From NCBI RefSeq assembly GCF_014230085.1, contig NZ_JACHVB010000014.1, forward strand, positions 248,001 to 312,000: a stretch of DNA of 64,000 bases. The letters are read 5' to 3'. The first letter of the stretch is position 1. The number at the start of each line of letters is the position of its first letter. This stretch comes from Ruficoccus amylovorans (lineage in GTDB: Bacteria > Verrucomicrobiota > Verrucomicrobiia > Opitutales > Cerasicoccaceae). Under the pieces are notes generated by a model, which saw only the letters and a list, made by a program, of their open reading frames with translations, was not told where the DNA came from and ran no database searches. Shown here piece after piece: positions 10,133-20,079 of the stretch. A program made the translations under genes and the position numbers.

Positions 10133-10401
10133 GGGAGCGGATGGTTGGCGTTTTCAGTTAGAGGTTGGTACACACCGATGAAATACCCCGCGTCGGGGCC
10201 GGGCAATCCATAAATGCCGCAGACAGGGCTTAGGGGGCGGTGTTCCGGTGGATAAGGCAGTGGGGCGGGGCTCGCTTGGAGCTGGATTGAGCGCCGGGGC
10301 CGAGAAAACTCGGGCCGGGGATTAATTGATGTTGATTTGAGCCCGATGCAGTATAAGCTGCCCTGCTTCAACACGCACAATACCTATTAACAAAAGCACA
10401 C
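10133..10401. promoter_or_regulatory. Divergent promoter region between the two aldolase genes
   Basis: A 269-base noncoding region that must carry both promoters. A hairpin with GGCCGAG/CTCGG arms lies near 10293-10316. A possible -10 (TATAAG near 10351) lies about 50 bases before the class II gene. No known riboswitch fold is recognised. Confidence 0.4.
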
Positions 10402-11433
<1,032 letters not shown>

Positions 11434-11460
11434 GGTTTAGCTCTTCAAAAACATTTCAAA

Positions 11461-11494
11461 GCCGGACTCCTGCGCGGGGTCCGGCTTTTTTTTT
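11461..11494 (+). terminator. Rho-independent terminator of class II fba
   Basis: Hairpin 11461-11485 with arms GCCGGACTCC and GGGGTCCGGC (one mismatch), followed by nine T residues at 11486-11494. It starts 27 bases after the stop codon. Confidence 0.9.
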
Positions 11495-11498
11495 AAAA

Positions 11499-11700
11499 CC
11501 ACAGAGGACACAGAGAGCACAGAGGAAGAAGGTGGGGCCATGCTTTTTGCCTAACAAGAGTACTTTAAAAAGGGAAAAGAGACTGCCCGCGAAGCCACGC
11601 GAAGAGGCGCGAAGAAATATTGTTAAAAAAACTTCGCGTTCCTTCGCGTGGCTTCGCGGGAAATATTCCCCCTCTCTGCGCTCTCTGTGTCCTCTGTGGT
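11499..11700. repeat. Nested inverted repeat of about 200 bases
   Basis: Outer arms lie at 11499-11527 and 11671-11700 (ACAGAGGACACAGAG type), inner arms at 11586-11614 and 11632-11660 (CGCGAAG type). Both pairs are nearly perfect complements, so the transcript would fold into one long two-part hairpin. It is the best-preserved copy of the family also seen at 6859-7032. It carries no gene. Confidence 0.85.
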
Positions 11701-11783
11701 TATATATCCCTCTTTCCCCCGAAGCGGCTCTCCGGTTTTTGGATTGCTCTGCGCGCCCGGCTGGGGCTTAGCTAGGGGTTCGC

Positions 11784-12650
11784 ATGTTCAAGTACGTTCA
11801 CCCGACGATTTTCTCCTTCGACGTGGAGTGGATTCCCGACCCGAAGGCCGCGCAAATGCTTTACGGTGTGGCCTACGATCCGCCGCACAACACCCACGAC
11901 GCTTTCAGGAAAATCTGGGCCGAGTCCGGGGCCACCCCCGAGAACCCGCGCCCCTGGGTCAAGACCGCTCTGTGCCGCATCGTTTCCATCTGCGGGATTT
12001 TTCGCGAAGCCGGGGCCGCTGGCGGGGTTTCCCTCAAACTGGTCTCGATGCCCGCCGACACCTCCGACCCGGCCAAGTGTGCCGAGCCGCGTATTTTAGA
12101 GATGTTCCTCAAGGCTGTGGGCGGGAGCAAGCCGCAGCTCGTCGGGTTCAACTCGGTCAACGCCGACGTGCCGATCATCGTGCAGCGGGCCATCATTCAC
12201 GGACTCGACAGCCACGGCTTCGCCAAGCGCCCGGAAAAGCCCTGGGAGGGGATCGACTACTTTTCCAACGCGGGGGACTTTCACGTGGACCTCGCTCACG
12301 GGCTGGCGCGAGGCGTCAACACGCCACGCCTGCACGAGATCGCCACGCTCAGCGGTATCCCCGGAAAAATCGACGCGGCGGGCGACCAGGTTTGGGATCT
12401 CTACCTGCGTGGCCATGTGGACCAGATCGTGGATTACAACGAGTGCGACGCCTTCACCACGCACCTGCTGTGGGCGCGGATGGCGCACTTCGCCGGGCTG
12501 CTGGACAAGAAGGCTTACGAGACCGAACAGCGGGCCGTCCGTGAACTGCTGGAGGAATGCGCCTCCCAGGGCAAGGACCACCTGCGCACCTACCTGCACA
12601 AGTGGGACGAACTGCAGGAAATGATGCGCGGACAGTACCCCAATTCTTGA
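11784..12650 (+). CDS. Predicted 3'-5' exonuclease, PolB-like domain family
   Basis: A DEDD-superfamily exonuclease of the stand-alone PolB-like type (the Pfam DNA_pol_B_exo2 group). Visible motifs are Exo I FDVEW at residues 11-15, Exo II GFNSVNADVP, an intermediate Asp (DLAHGLA) and Exo III YNECDAFTTHLL. The length (288) is typical. It stands alone between the aldolase terminator/repeat and gpmA. Its role in repair or RNA/DNA trimming is not known. Confidence 0.82.
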   Translation: MFKYVHPTIFSFDVEWIPDPKAAQMLYGVAYDPPHNTHDAFRKIWAESGATPENPRPWVKTALCRIVSICGIFREAGAAGGVSLKLVSMPADTSDPAKCAEPRILEMFLKAVGGSKPQLVGFNSVNADVPIIVQRAIIHGLDSHGFAKRPEKPWEGIDYFSNAGDFHVDLAHGLARGVNTPRLHEIATLSGIPGKIDAAGDQVWDLYLRGHVDQIVDYNECDAFTTHLLWARMAHFAGLLDKKAYETEQRAVRELLEECASQGKDHLRTYLHKWDELQEMMRGQYPNS

Positions 12651-12663
12651 GGGGGGGAAGAGA

Positions 12664-12688
12664 CTCACACGGAGGCACAGAGGCACGG
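12664..12688. repeat. Half-copy of dispersed repeat, inverted mate at 16836
   Basis: A 25-base unit of the CACGGAGG type. Its reverse complement recurs at 16836-16860 with a single mismatch. The two copies bracket gpmA, the HAD gene and the P-type ATPase. Confidence 0.7.
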
Positions 12689-12881
12689 AGGTAAGATTTT
12701 GGTTAAATACGGGCCTGCCTCCTGCCCGTGAGGTTTGTGGACGCTTTGCCGGATTTTTTTTAAAAAAAAGCGGTCACGCCGAGGCGCGTTAGTCTCGTCC
12801 GGGCGAGGGGGAGGTTTTTAGTTTTGACTGCGGGGCGAAAATGGATGCCCTCTATAAGCTTTCATTTAGATAACACACGCT

Positions 12882-13628
12882 ATGTATAAGATTGTACTTC
12901 TGCGCCACGGCGAAAGCCAATGGAACCTTGAAAACCGCTTCACCGGCTGGACCGACGTGGACCTGACCGAAAAGGGCGAAGCCCAGGCCCGCGAGGCCGG
13001 TCACGTGCTGGCCAAGGAAGGCTTCCGTTTCGACATCGCTTTCACCTCCCTGCAAACCCGCGCCAACCGCACGCTCAACCTCTGCCTGGAGTCGATGAAC
13101 CTGAGCTTCATCCCCGTGCTCAAGAGCTGGCGGCTGAACGAGCGCCACTACGGCGCGCTGCAAGGGCTCGACAAGAGCGAAACCGCCGCCAAGTACGGCG
13201 ACGAGCAGGTGCTGGTGTGGCGTCGCAGCTACGACATCCCGCCCCCCGCGCTGGAACTGACCGACGAGCGCTTCCCCGGCAACGACCCGCGCTACGCCGA
13301 CCTGCCCAAGGACGACCTGCCCCAGACCGAGTGCCTGAAGGACTGCGTGGCCCGCTTCCTGCCGTACTGGGACATGGAAATCAAGCCCCGCGTGGCTGAA
13401 GGCAAGTCCGTCATCATCGCCGCCCACGGCAACTCCCTGCGCTCCCTTTACAAGCACCTGGCCAAGGTTTCCGACGAGGACATCATCGGCGTCAACATCC
13501 CCACCGGCATGCCGCTCGTGTTTGAATTGAACGAAAAGTTCGAGACCGAGAAGTTCTACTACCTGGGCGACCCGGAGGCCGTAAAAAAGGCCATGGAAGC
13601 TGTTGCCAACCAGGGCAAGGCCAAGTAG
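12882..13628 (+). CDS. gpmA: 2,3-bisphosphoglycerate-dependent phosphoglycerate mutase
   Basis: Interconverts 3- and 2-phosphoglycerate in glycolysis. The 248-residue protein starts with the phosphohistidine motif LLRHGES (H9). It then shows [15 protein letters not shown], the [11 protein letters not shown] loop and a second catalytic His in [10 protein letters not shown], all diagnostic of the dimeric/tetrameric dPGM type. Strong codon bias matches high expression. A hairpin at 13634-13653 follows directly. Confidence 0.95.
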   Translation: MYKIVLLRHGESQWNLENRFTGWTDVDLTEKGEAQAREAGHVLAKEGFRFDIAFTSLQTRANRTLNLCLESMNLSFIPVLKSWRLNERHYGALQGLDKSETAAKYGDEQVLVWRRSYDIPPPALELTDERFPGNDPRYADLPKDDLPQTECLKDCVARFLPYWDMEIKPRVAEGKSVIIAAHGNSLRSLYKHLAKVSDEDIIGVNIPTGMPLVFELNEKFETEKFYYLGDPEAVKKAMEAVANQGKAK

Positions 13629-13633
13629 CGTGG

Positions 13634-13653
13634 TTCCGTTTTTATAAACGGAA
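13634..13653 (+). promoter_or_regulatory. Perfect hairpin ending at the start codon of the next gene
   Basis: Eight-base arms TTCCGTTT (13634-13641) and AAACGGAA (13646-13653) with loop TTAT. The last base is the A of the downstream ATG and no separate Shine-Dalgarno is seen. It may terminate or pause gpmA transcription or limit translation of the next gene. Confidence 0.5.
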
Positions 13654-14210
13654 TGCCACCCCTTAACGACAAACCCGAGTCAGAACCCGTCGAGTCCCCG
13701 GCCGCGTCCGAATCCTCCCCGCCCAGCGAGGAGCAGGAGGAGCGGCTGGAGAATTTCTCCGAGGAGTTCGGACGCTTTTTCGCTCACGGCCACCCCGATC
13801 CGAGCAGTTGGATCGGGGTCGGTCTGGACGGAACGCTTGCCCACTGTGAGGGTGAGATTGACCCGGCCCATATCGGGCCGCCCGTGGCGGACATGGTGGC
13901 CCGCGTGCGGGATTGGACTGATCGCGGACATACGGTGAAGGTTTTCACCCCTCGCGCCGCTTCGGAGGAGGGGCGCGGCCAGGTCGAACAGTGGCTGCGC
14001 GAACACGAGCTGCCGGAGCTGGAAGTCACCTGCGAGAAAGACCTGCACATGTTGGAAGTCTGGGACAGCCGGACGGTGCAGGTCATTGCCAACAGTGGCC
14101 AGCCGGTCGGGCAGAGCCGCGTCGAGCAGCCTCGGCAAGTCCTTGCGGATGAGACTCTTTTGCAGGAAGAGGGGGATTCTCCCAAAGAATCCGATACCAC
14201 CGCACAATAG
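13653..14210 (+). CDS. HAD-like protein lacking the usual catalytic nucleophile
   Basis: The 185-residue protein has a Ser/Glu/Pro-rich N-terminus (1-50), a compact HAD-like core and a disordered acidic tail. Motif I reads VGLDGTLAH at 56-64. The usual DxDGT has its first Asp, the phosphoryl-accepting nucleophile, replaced by G57, while D59 and T61 remain. Motif II is seen as KVFTPRA. It begins 25 bases after gpmA. With the nucleophile gone, ordinary phosphatase chemistry is unlikely, so a binding or regulatory role is possible. No closer family is recognised. Confidence 0.6.
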   Translation: MPPLNDKPESEPVESPAASESSPPSEEQEERLENFSEEFGRFFAHGHPDPSSWIGVGLDGTLAHCEGEIDPAHIGPPVADMVARVRDWTDRGHTVKVFTPRAASEEGRGQVEQWLREHELPELEVTCEKDLHMLEVWDSRTVQVIANSGQPVGQSRVEQPRQVLADETLLQEEGDSPKESDTTAQ

Positions 14211-14251
14211 GCTTTTCACCCGTGGCTGAGGAGGCCTAGTGTGGGCCTGTC

Positions 14252-16669
14252 ATGGCCGAAAAGGAAGATTGCCCGTGCCCGGATTCCCGGGCGTCGTGTC
14301 CGGCTGGCGTGGGCCAGACGGTGCGCCAGTCGCCGGGGGTGGAGGGCGTGGACATCGACCACGAGTCTGGCCGCATTGACATCCTTTACGACCCGCAGCG
14401 AGCCACCCCGGCGGATGTCGAGCAGGCCGCCCGGCGCTTGAGCGGGCAGATCGGGGCCATCCCCGGCAAGTGCGTTTTCCGTCTGCACGGGCGCGGCTGC
14501 GAGGAGTGCGCCCGCCGCATCGGCATTGACCTGGAGCACCGTCCGGGCATCCGGCGGGCCAGCGCGTCATTTCTGGGCGGCGTGCTCAGTGTGAGTTTCG
14601 ATCAGGGCGGGCACGACGAGGGCACGATTCTGGAGACGGCCCGCTCGGCGGGGGCGCAGGTCGAGCCGCTGGAGGAGGCGCTCCACAAGGAGGAGGCGGA
14701 AAAAGCCGAGTCGCGCAAATCCGTGGGCGCGTTCATCCGCTACTGGCTCAGTGGCAGCCGCCTGGAAATCGTTTTTACCGCGCTCACTCTGGCCGGCATG
14801 TGCGCCGGACTGGTCACCGAAAAGCTGGGGGCGTCCGGGGCGGTTTACAACACGCTGTATGTGCTGGCCTATGTTTTTGGCGGGTACTACGGGACGCTGG
14901 CCGGGCTGGAGTCGATCCGCCGCCGGGTGGTCGATGTGGACCTGCTCATGATCCTGGCCGCGCTCGGGGCGGCCTATGTGGGGGCGCCCTTCGAGGGGGC
15001 CATGCTGCTCTTTTTGTTTTCCTTTTCCGAGGTTCTGCAAAATTTCGCCATCGGCCGCACCCGCAACGCCATCAAGGCGCTGGCGCAGATGCGTCCGCAG
15101 TCGGCCCACGTGTTGCGCGGCGACCGCATTGTGGAAACGCCCATCGCCGAGATCGAGCTGGGGGCGCGACTGCTGATCCGCCCCGGAGACCGCATCCCGC
15201 TGGACGGACAGGTCGTGGCGGGCGAGAGCACGCTCGATCAGAGTTCCGTCACCGGCGAGTCGATGCCGGTGGCCAAGGCCGTGGGCGACGGCGTTTTTGC
15301 CGGAACCATGAACCAGAACGGCAGCCTCACGGTGCAGGTCACCAAGCTGGCCAAGGACTCGACCATTTCCAAGCTGATCAAAATGGTCGAGGAGGCGCAG
15401 TCCGAGAAGGCGAAGACCCAGCGCTTTCTCGAAAGCGCGGAGCAGTATTACGCGCTCGGGGTGATTGTGTTTACCGTGCTGCTGGGGGTGCTCCTGCCCA
15501 CGGTTTTCAAGGTGCCGCTCGACGAGGCCCTGTATCGGGCGATCACTGTCATGGTGGTGGCCTCGCCCTGCGCGCTGGTCATCAGCACGCCCGCCTCCAT
15601 CCTCTCCGCCATCGGCAACGGTGCCCGCCGGGGGATTCTGTTCAAGGGGGGGGCGCACCTGGAGCAGGCCGCCACGCTGCGCGTGATCACTTTTGACAAA
15701 ACCGGCACGCTGACCGAGGGCAAGCCCCGTGTGAACGAGCTGATCGCCTTCGCGGAGACCCCGGAGGGCGACCTGCTGCGGCTGGCCGGGGCGGTCGAGG
15801 CCAAGTCCGAGCACCCGCTGGCGCAGGCCATTGTCGAGATGGCGCAAGGGCAGGGTGTTAGCTTTCCCGAGTGCCGGGGCTTCCGCGCTGTCACCGGCAA
15901 GGGCGCGCTGGCCGAAGTCGAGGGCCGGACGATTCTCGTGGGCAGCCCGAAGTGGATGCGCGAGTACCACTTTGAAAACGCGGACGAGATCGAGGCGCGG
16001 GTGGCGCAGATTCAGGACTCGGGCCGTACGAACGTCCTGGTGGGCGAACTGCACGAGCAGAGCAAGACGGTCAAGGTGCTGGGGTCGTTCGCCATCGCCG
16101 ACCACCTGCGGGCGGAAGTCCCCGCCGTGGTCAAGCGCCTGCGCGAGCAGGGCATCCGCCGCGTGGTCATGCTGACCGGGGATGCCCGGCGGGTCGCCCG
16201 CGCCGTCTCCGCCGAGGCCGGGCTGGATGAGTATTATGCCGATCTTTTACCGGAGGAAAAAGTCCGCCTGATGAAGGAGCTTTCGCGCGGTGAACACGTC
16301 GGCATGGTCGGCGACGGCACCAACGACGCGCCCGCGCTGGCCTCGGCCACGGTGGGGATCGCAATGGGCGCGGCGGGCAGCGACGTGGCGCTGGAGAGCG
16401 CGGACATCGTGCTCATGGCCAACGACCTCAAACGCATCCCGTACCTGATCGCGCTCAGCCACGCGGCCCGCCGCGTCATGCTCCAGAACCTGATCTTCGC
16501 CGCCGGGGTGATCGTGGTCATGGTTCTGGCCACGCTTTTCCTGCCGCTGGTCGGGGTGGATGTACCGCTGCCGCTGGGCGTCTTCGCGCACGAGGGCGGC
16601 ACCGTGCTGGTCTGCCTGAACGGCCTGCGCCTGCTCGCCTTCAACGACAAAAGCCTGGAGACGGATTGA
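14252..16669 (+). CDS. P1B-type heavy-metal ATPase, SPC (P1B-4-like, Co/Zn/Fe) subtype
   Basis: An inner-membrane metal-exporting ATPase of 805 residues. The N-terminal 120 residues hold two weak HMA-like metal domains with Cys-rich starts. The membrane metal site is SPC (438-440) instead of CPC. The phosphorylated Asp is D482 in DKTGTLTEG, the TGES motif is at about residues 334-337 and the hinge is GDGTNDAPA. The penultimate helix carries HEGGTVLVCLNGLRLL, which matches the P1B-4 signature. That group moves Co(II), Zn(II), Cd(II) or Fe(II). A cobalamin adenosyltransferase gene follows 330 bases later, so cobalt is a reasonable guess. Confidence 0.88.
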   Translation: MAEKEDCPCPDSRASCPAGVGQTVRQSPGVEGVDIDHESGRIDILYDPQRATPADVEQAARRLSGQIGAIPGKCVFRLHGRGCEECARRIGIDLEHRPGIRRASASFLGGVLSVSFDQGGHDEGTILETARSAGAQVEPLEEALHKEEAEKAESRKSVGAFIRYWLSGSRLEIVFTALTLAGMCAGLVTEKLGASGAVYNTLYVLAYVFGGYYGTLAGLESIRRRVVDVDLLMILAALGAAYVGAPFEGAMLLFLFSFSEVLQNFAIGRTRNAIKALAQMRPQSAHVLRGDRIVETPIAEIELGARLLIRPGDRIPLDGQVVAGESTLDQSSVTGESMPVAKAVGDGVFAGTMNQNGSLTVQVTKLAKDSTISKLIKMVEEAQSEKAKTQRFLESAEQYYALGVIVFTVLLGVLLPTVFKVPLDEALYRAITVMVVASPCALVISTPASILSAIGNGARRGILFKGGAHLEQAATLRVITFDKTGTLTEGKPRVNELIAFAETPEGDLLRLAGAVEAKSEHPLAQAIVEMAQGQGVSFPECRGFRAVTGKGALAEVEGRTILVGSPKWMREYHFENADEIEARVAQIQDSGRTNVLVGELHEQSKTVKVLGSFAIADHLRAEVPAVVKRLREQGIRRVVMLTGDARRVARAVSAEAGLDEYYADLLPEEKVRLMKELSRGEHVGMVGDGTNDAPALASATVGIAMGAAGSDVALESADIVLMANDLKRIPYLIALSHAARRVMLQNLIFAAGVIVVMVLATLFLPLVGVDVPLPLGVFAHEGGTVLVCLNGLRLLAFNDKSLETD

Positions 16670-17000
16670 TCGGTTTTTCGGCCACCTTGGCTACGAAGTT
16701 TTTACCGGAAGCTCGGAAAGCGAGAAAGTTTAGGTCTCCGAACTGACTTTGCGCTCTTTCCGCTCTTCCTGTTAAATCCCTGTTAGAGCTAATCCCACTG
16801 CGATGTACTGAAAAGCTCTCGTTTTCGTTCCCACTCCGTGCCTTTGTGCCTCCGTGTGAGCCCTTTCTTTTCGGCCCGGCGTCGGCTTTCAGGGGAAAGA
16901 GTTGCGAAGCGGCCGGGACCCTGTATCTTGCGGAGAATTACCCGCAATTTCACCTCTACCGCGGGTCAACACCCATTCCCAACCCAAGCCTTTTTCCGAT
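16670..17000. other. 331-base intergenic region with two dispersed repeat units
   Basis: No gene is seen. It contains a TTCCTGTTAAA-type unit (about 16755-16777), shared with 8664-8687 and 18698-18718. It also contains the CACGGAGG-type unit (16836-16860), inverted relative to 12664-12688. An open frame from 16902 continues into the next gene but lacks conserved sequence before 17001. Confidence 0.55.
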
Positions 17001-17567
17001 ATGTCCCTGCCGAATATAGCCACCCGCCGCGGCGACAGCGGCACGACCGCCCTGTGGTCGGGCGAACGGGTTTCCAAGACCGATGCGCGCATCCGCACCA
17101 CCGGCGAGATCGACCTCGTGCTGGCCATGCTGGGGCGCGGGCACCGCTACCTGCGGGCCGGGGACGCCTTTGCGCAGCAGCTCAGCACGGACTTCCTGCA
17201 CCTGCAGCGGCGCTTCACCTACCTGATGGGCGAAGTCTCCACCGGCGAGGAGGGCAAGCAGAAGTACACCGAGCGCAAGGAGGCGATCACCCAGGCCGAT
17301 GTCGAGTTCATCGAGGGCATTTACGAGCGCCTGCGCACCCACCTCGACGAGAGCGGTTACCAGTTTGACTTCAGTAGCTGGAAGGTCTCCGGTGAGACTG
17401 GCGAAGCCTCGGCGGAGTTCCACGTCATCCGGGCGGCCTTCCGCCGGGTCGAGTTGATGCTGTGGGCCTTGCACGAGCAGGGCTTCACTATCCGCGAGCC
17501 CCTGCTCAAGTGCTTTAACCGCTTTTCCGACGTGCTCTTTTACACCGCGGTCCTCTTGGAAGAGTAA
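17001..17567 (+). CDS. Cob(I)alamin adenosyltransferase, PduO type
   Basis: Transfers the 5'-deoxyadenosyl group of ATP to cob(I)alamin to make coenzyme B12. The N-terminal ATP-binding signature is visible as TRRGDSGTTALWSGERVSK, followed by the family's helical bundle and an FNRFSDVLF segment near the C-terminus (family form RLSDxLF). The ATG at 17001 gives 188 residues, right for the family. Its nearness to a putative cobalt-type P1B ATPase suggests linked cobalt and cobalamin handling, though the 331-base gap argues against one operon. Confidence 0.85.
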   Translation: MSLPNIATRRGDSGTTALWSGERVSKTDARIRTTGEIDLVLAMLGRGHRYLRAGDAFAQQLSTDFLHLQRRFTYLMGEVSTGEEGKQKYTERKEAITQADVEFIEGIYERLRTHLDESGYQFDFSSWKVSGETGEASAEFHVIRAAFRRVELMLWALHEQGFTIREPLLKCFNRFSDVLFYTAVLLEE

Positions 17568-17569
17568 GC

Positions 17570-17660
17570 GCAAACGCTCGGCGTTCGATCCGCAAACGCT
17601 CGGCGTTTGATCCGAATGAGGGGCTCCGCCCCTTCGGAGCCAGAAAGGCTCCTGCCCCGG
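17570..17660. repeat. 22-base tandem repeat plus further short hairpins
   Basis: Two adjacent 22-base units (17570-17591 and 17592-17613) differ by one base. Each can fold on itself (AAACGC/GCGTTT in the second). They are followed by AGGGGC/GCCCCT and GGAGCC/GGCTCC stems, so four hairpins lie in a row just after the adenosyltransferase stop codon. The same style of array is found at 8993-9065 and 24724-24752. Confidence 0.7.
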
Positions 17661-17818
17661 TTGCCCGCGGGTTCGGTCGCTGCCTCCTTTTCGATGGAGG
17701 TACAGGCAGCGACGATACGCTTTCGGGTGAGCATGTTATTTGTGCAGGTTAAACGTCCGGCGTGCGGAAGTGGAAACAAAACTTGCCTTCGTTTCAGGCG
17801 CTGGCAGATAGTTGGGCG

Positions 17819-18661
17819 ATGGGAAAAATCTGGTTTGCGCTGGCCCTGGTGCTCTTCTCTCTGTGCGGCTGTTCGGACAACAGCAGCCTGGAAGTCGTCC
17901 CTGAGCGCGACGAAAAGCACTTCAACCGCGGGATGATCAAGCTCAGCGAGCAGCGTTACGACGAGGCGCTGGGGGCCTTTCTGAAGGTGATCGAAAAGCG
18001 CCCCGAGGCCCCCGAGTCCCACCTGGAGGCGGGCCGCCTGTATCAGGACTACCTCGGCGACCCGATCGCGGCGATCTACCACTACCGCAAGTACCTGGAG
18101 TATCGCCCGGACAGCGACCAGTCGCCGCTCGTGCGCCAGATGATCGAGTCGGCGAAAAAGGACTTTGCGCGGCAACTGCCCGGCCAGCCTTACGACGACG
18201 AGATCGAGCGGCTCGACCTGCTGGAAATCATCGAGAGCGTGCGGGCCGAAAACCTCGACCTGAAACGCCAACTGGCCGCCGCCCGCGGGCGGGTCGGTCA
18301 ACTGGAAGGCGCGCCCGTCTCGGCCCCGACTTTTTCCACCGCCGGCACCTCCTCGACGCGCACGCCTCCGGCGAGTACGTCTTCCCGCCCCGTCACGAAC
18401 ACCACGGCGGCAACCTCCACCTCCGCTCCGCGCCCGTCCACGGCGACAGCAAACACCCGCCCGTCAGCCTCGGCGGCCAGCCCGGCCCCCAGCGGGATGC
18501 GCCTGTACACGGTGGAGGCCGGGGACACGCTGTCGCGTATCAGCACGAAATTCTACGGCTCCTCGGCGCGCTGGCAGGACATTTTCAACGCCAACCGCGA
18601 CACCCTGGCCAGCCCGCACTCGCTACGCCAGGGACAGCAGATCAAGATCCCGCCGGAGTAG
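17819..18661 (+). CDS. LysM-domain lipoprotein with TPR-like region
   Basis: An envelope lipoprotein of 280 residues. The start at 17819 gives a clean signal peptide ending in the lipobox LCGC, with C18 as the lipidated residue. The upstream in-frame start at 17762 would spoil the signal. Residues about 35-110 look like TPR repeats (RGMIKLSEQRYDEALGAF). A short coiled coil at about 140-165 and a long Thr/Ser/Ala/Pro linker lead to a C-terminal LysM domain (YTVEAGDTLSRISTKFYG) that binds peptidoglycan. A structural or septal role is likely. Confidence 0.82.
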   Translation: MGKIWFALALVLFSLCGCSDNSSLEVVPERDEKHFNRGMIKLSEQRYDEALGAFLKVIEKRPEAPESHLEAGRLYQDYLGDPIAAIYHYRKYLEYRPDSDQSPLVRQMIESAKKDFARQLPGQPYDDEIERLDLLEIIESVRAENLDLKRQLAAARGRVGQLEGAPVSAPTFSTAGTSSTRTPPASTSSRPVTNTTAATSTSAPRPSTATANTRPSASAASPAPSGMRLYTVEAGDTLSRISTKFYGSSARWQDIFNANRDTLASPHSLRQGQQIKIPPE

Positions 18662-18793
18662 GAGCGCTTACAATTGTTACCGGTGTGCCTTTTTGCCCTT
18701 TCCGGTCTTCCTGTTAAATTCCATATTCAAACAAGACTAGGATGACCTTTCCTGTAATTATTGTTGATACGGAATAGTTTTTATGCTGTCGTG

Positions 18794-19981
18794 ATGAAAG
18801 AAAAAAAGGTCAGGGCAGTGGAAATTCAGGGCGAATACGGGGCGGTGACCGTGTCAGAGCGGGTGCTGCAAAAAATCTGGCAGCGCGGCGATTTCAGGCA
18901 GGAACGGCTGCGGACACTGGAGGGGCAGCGACTGGCCATTCGCCGGCGGGGGCGCTGGAACCACTACGAGGGGCCGGACTTTCGCGAGGCCGAGTTGATG
19001 CTCGACGGCGAAAAGCTGGAGGGCGATGTCGAGGTGCATTTTTACCCGCAGGACTGGTTCCTGCACGGGCATGACCGCGACCCCGGTTTCGACCGGGTGG
19101 CACTGCATGTGTGCCTGTTTCCTCCCTTGAACTCAAAACGTCCGGCAGTCACGAGCGGCGGGCACTGGCCGCCCACGCTTGTCCTGCTGGACCGCCTGGA
19201 GCAGGACCTGGAAAGCTACGCCTCGGAGGAGGCACTGCTGGCGCTGGAAAAGACCGAGCAACTGGCCGCATTGGAGGTCATGCTGGCGGCCCGGCCCGAA
19301 GACCGCCTGGCCGAACTGCGGGAGCGGGCGGGGCGGCGTTGGCGGCAGAAGGCGGCCTTTGCTCGCCAGCGACTGAGCCGGATGGAGTGGGACCAGGCCT
19401 GTCACCTGACCGCGCTGGAGGTGCTTGGCTACCGCCGTAACCGCGCTCCCATGACGGCGCTGGCAGGGCATTACCCGCCGGAGGAGATGCGGGGGCGCAG
19501 CGCGGAGGAGCTTTTTAGCCGGATGAAGGGCGAGTGGGCGTTGACGGGGCTGCGTCCGCCCAATCACCCGAAGCGCCGGCTGGCGCAATACCTGGAACTG
19601 CTGGACAAGCGCCCGGACTGGCCGCAACGGCTGATCGAGTGGGGGCTGGAAAAGCGCCTGCACTGCCGGGCCGGGGCAGAGACGGGAGTCGAGCGGCGGC
19701 GAGGCCTGAGTGCCGCCCGGCAGGTGTTGGCGGAGGATGTGCTGGCCGGGACGGTCGGCGGCAGCCGCTTTGACACGCTGGCGGTGGATGCCTTTCTGCC
19801 GTTGCTGGCGGTGAAAACCGGGGCGGAGCTGTTCGCGGCGTGGTTTCACTGGTGGGTGGGAGACATGCCCGACACGTTAAAGGACTTTCTCCGGCAGGCT
19901 GAGATCACCGGTCCCGGACGGCCCGCCGCCAACGGCTGGGCGCAGGGCGGCTGGCAACTGCTTTTGGAAAGCGGCTTGTAA
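18794..19981 (+). CDS. DUF2851 family protein
   Basis: Matches the DUF2851 group by its N-terminal pattern: an ILQKIW-like helix, the GRWNHYEGPDFREAELMLDG stretch, and GDVEVHFYPQDWFLHGHD. The family's role is unknown. The conserved GPDF, E and H residues suggest a nuclease-like or metal-binding fold, but that is inference. The ATG at 18794 is preferred over the TTG at 18761, because the residues between are poor and a GTG/ATG pair lies there. Length is 395. It stands alone, 133 bases after the LysM lipoprotein. Confidence 0.75.
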   Translation: MKEKKVRAVEIQGEYGAVTVSERVLQKIWQRGDFRQERLRTLEGQRLAIRRRGRWNHYEGPDFREAELMLDGEKLEGDVEVHFYPQDWFLHGHDRDPGFDRVALHVCLFPPLNSKRPAVTSGGHWPPTLVLLDRLEQDLESYASEEALLALEKTEQLAALEVMLAARPEDRLAELRERAGRRWRQKAAFARQRLSRMEWDQACHLTALEVLGYRRNRAPMTALAGHYPPEEMRGRSAEELFSRMKGEWALTGLRPPNHPKRRLAQYLELLDKRPDWPQRLIEWGLEKRLHCRAGAETGVERRRGLSAARQVLAEDVLAGTVGGSRFDTLAVDAFLPLLAVKTGAELFAAWFHWWVGDMPDTLKDFLRQAEITGPGRPAANGWAQGGWQLLLESGL

Positions 19982-20079
19982 TCACGGCGTTTTCGGGAAA
20001 TATTAGGGCGTACGGGCCGTGTCACTTGATTGCACGGATAATTTTGCTGCACAACCTTTCCTGAAAACCGTTATTGCCC

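Noticed and set aside
10133-10401. Riboswitch between the aldolase genes
   Set aside because: The hairpins match no known aptamer by eye.
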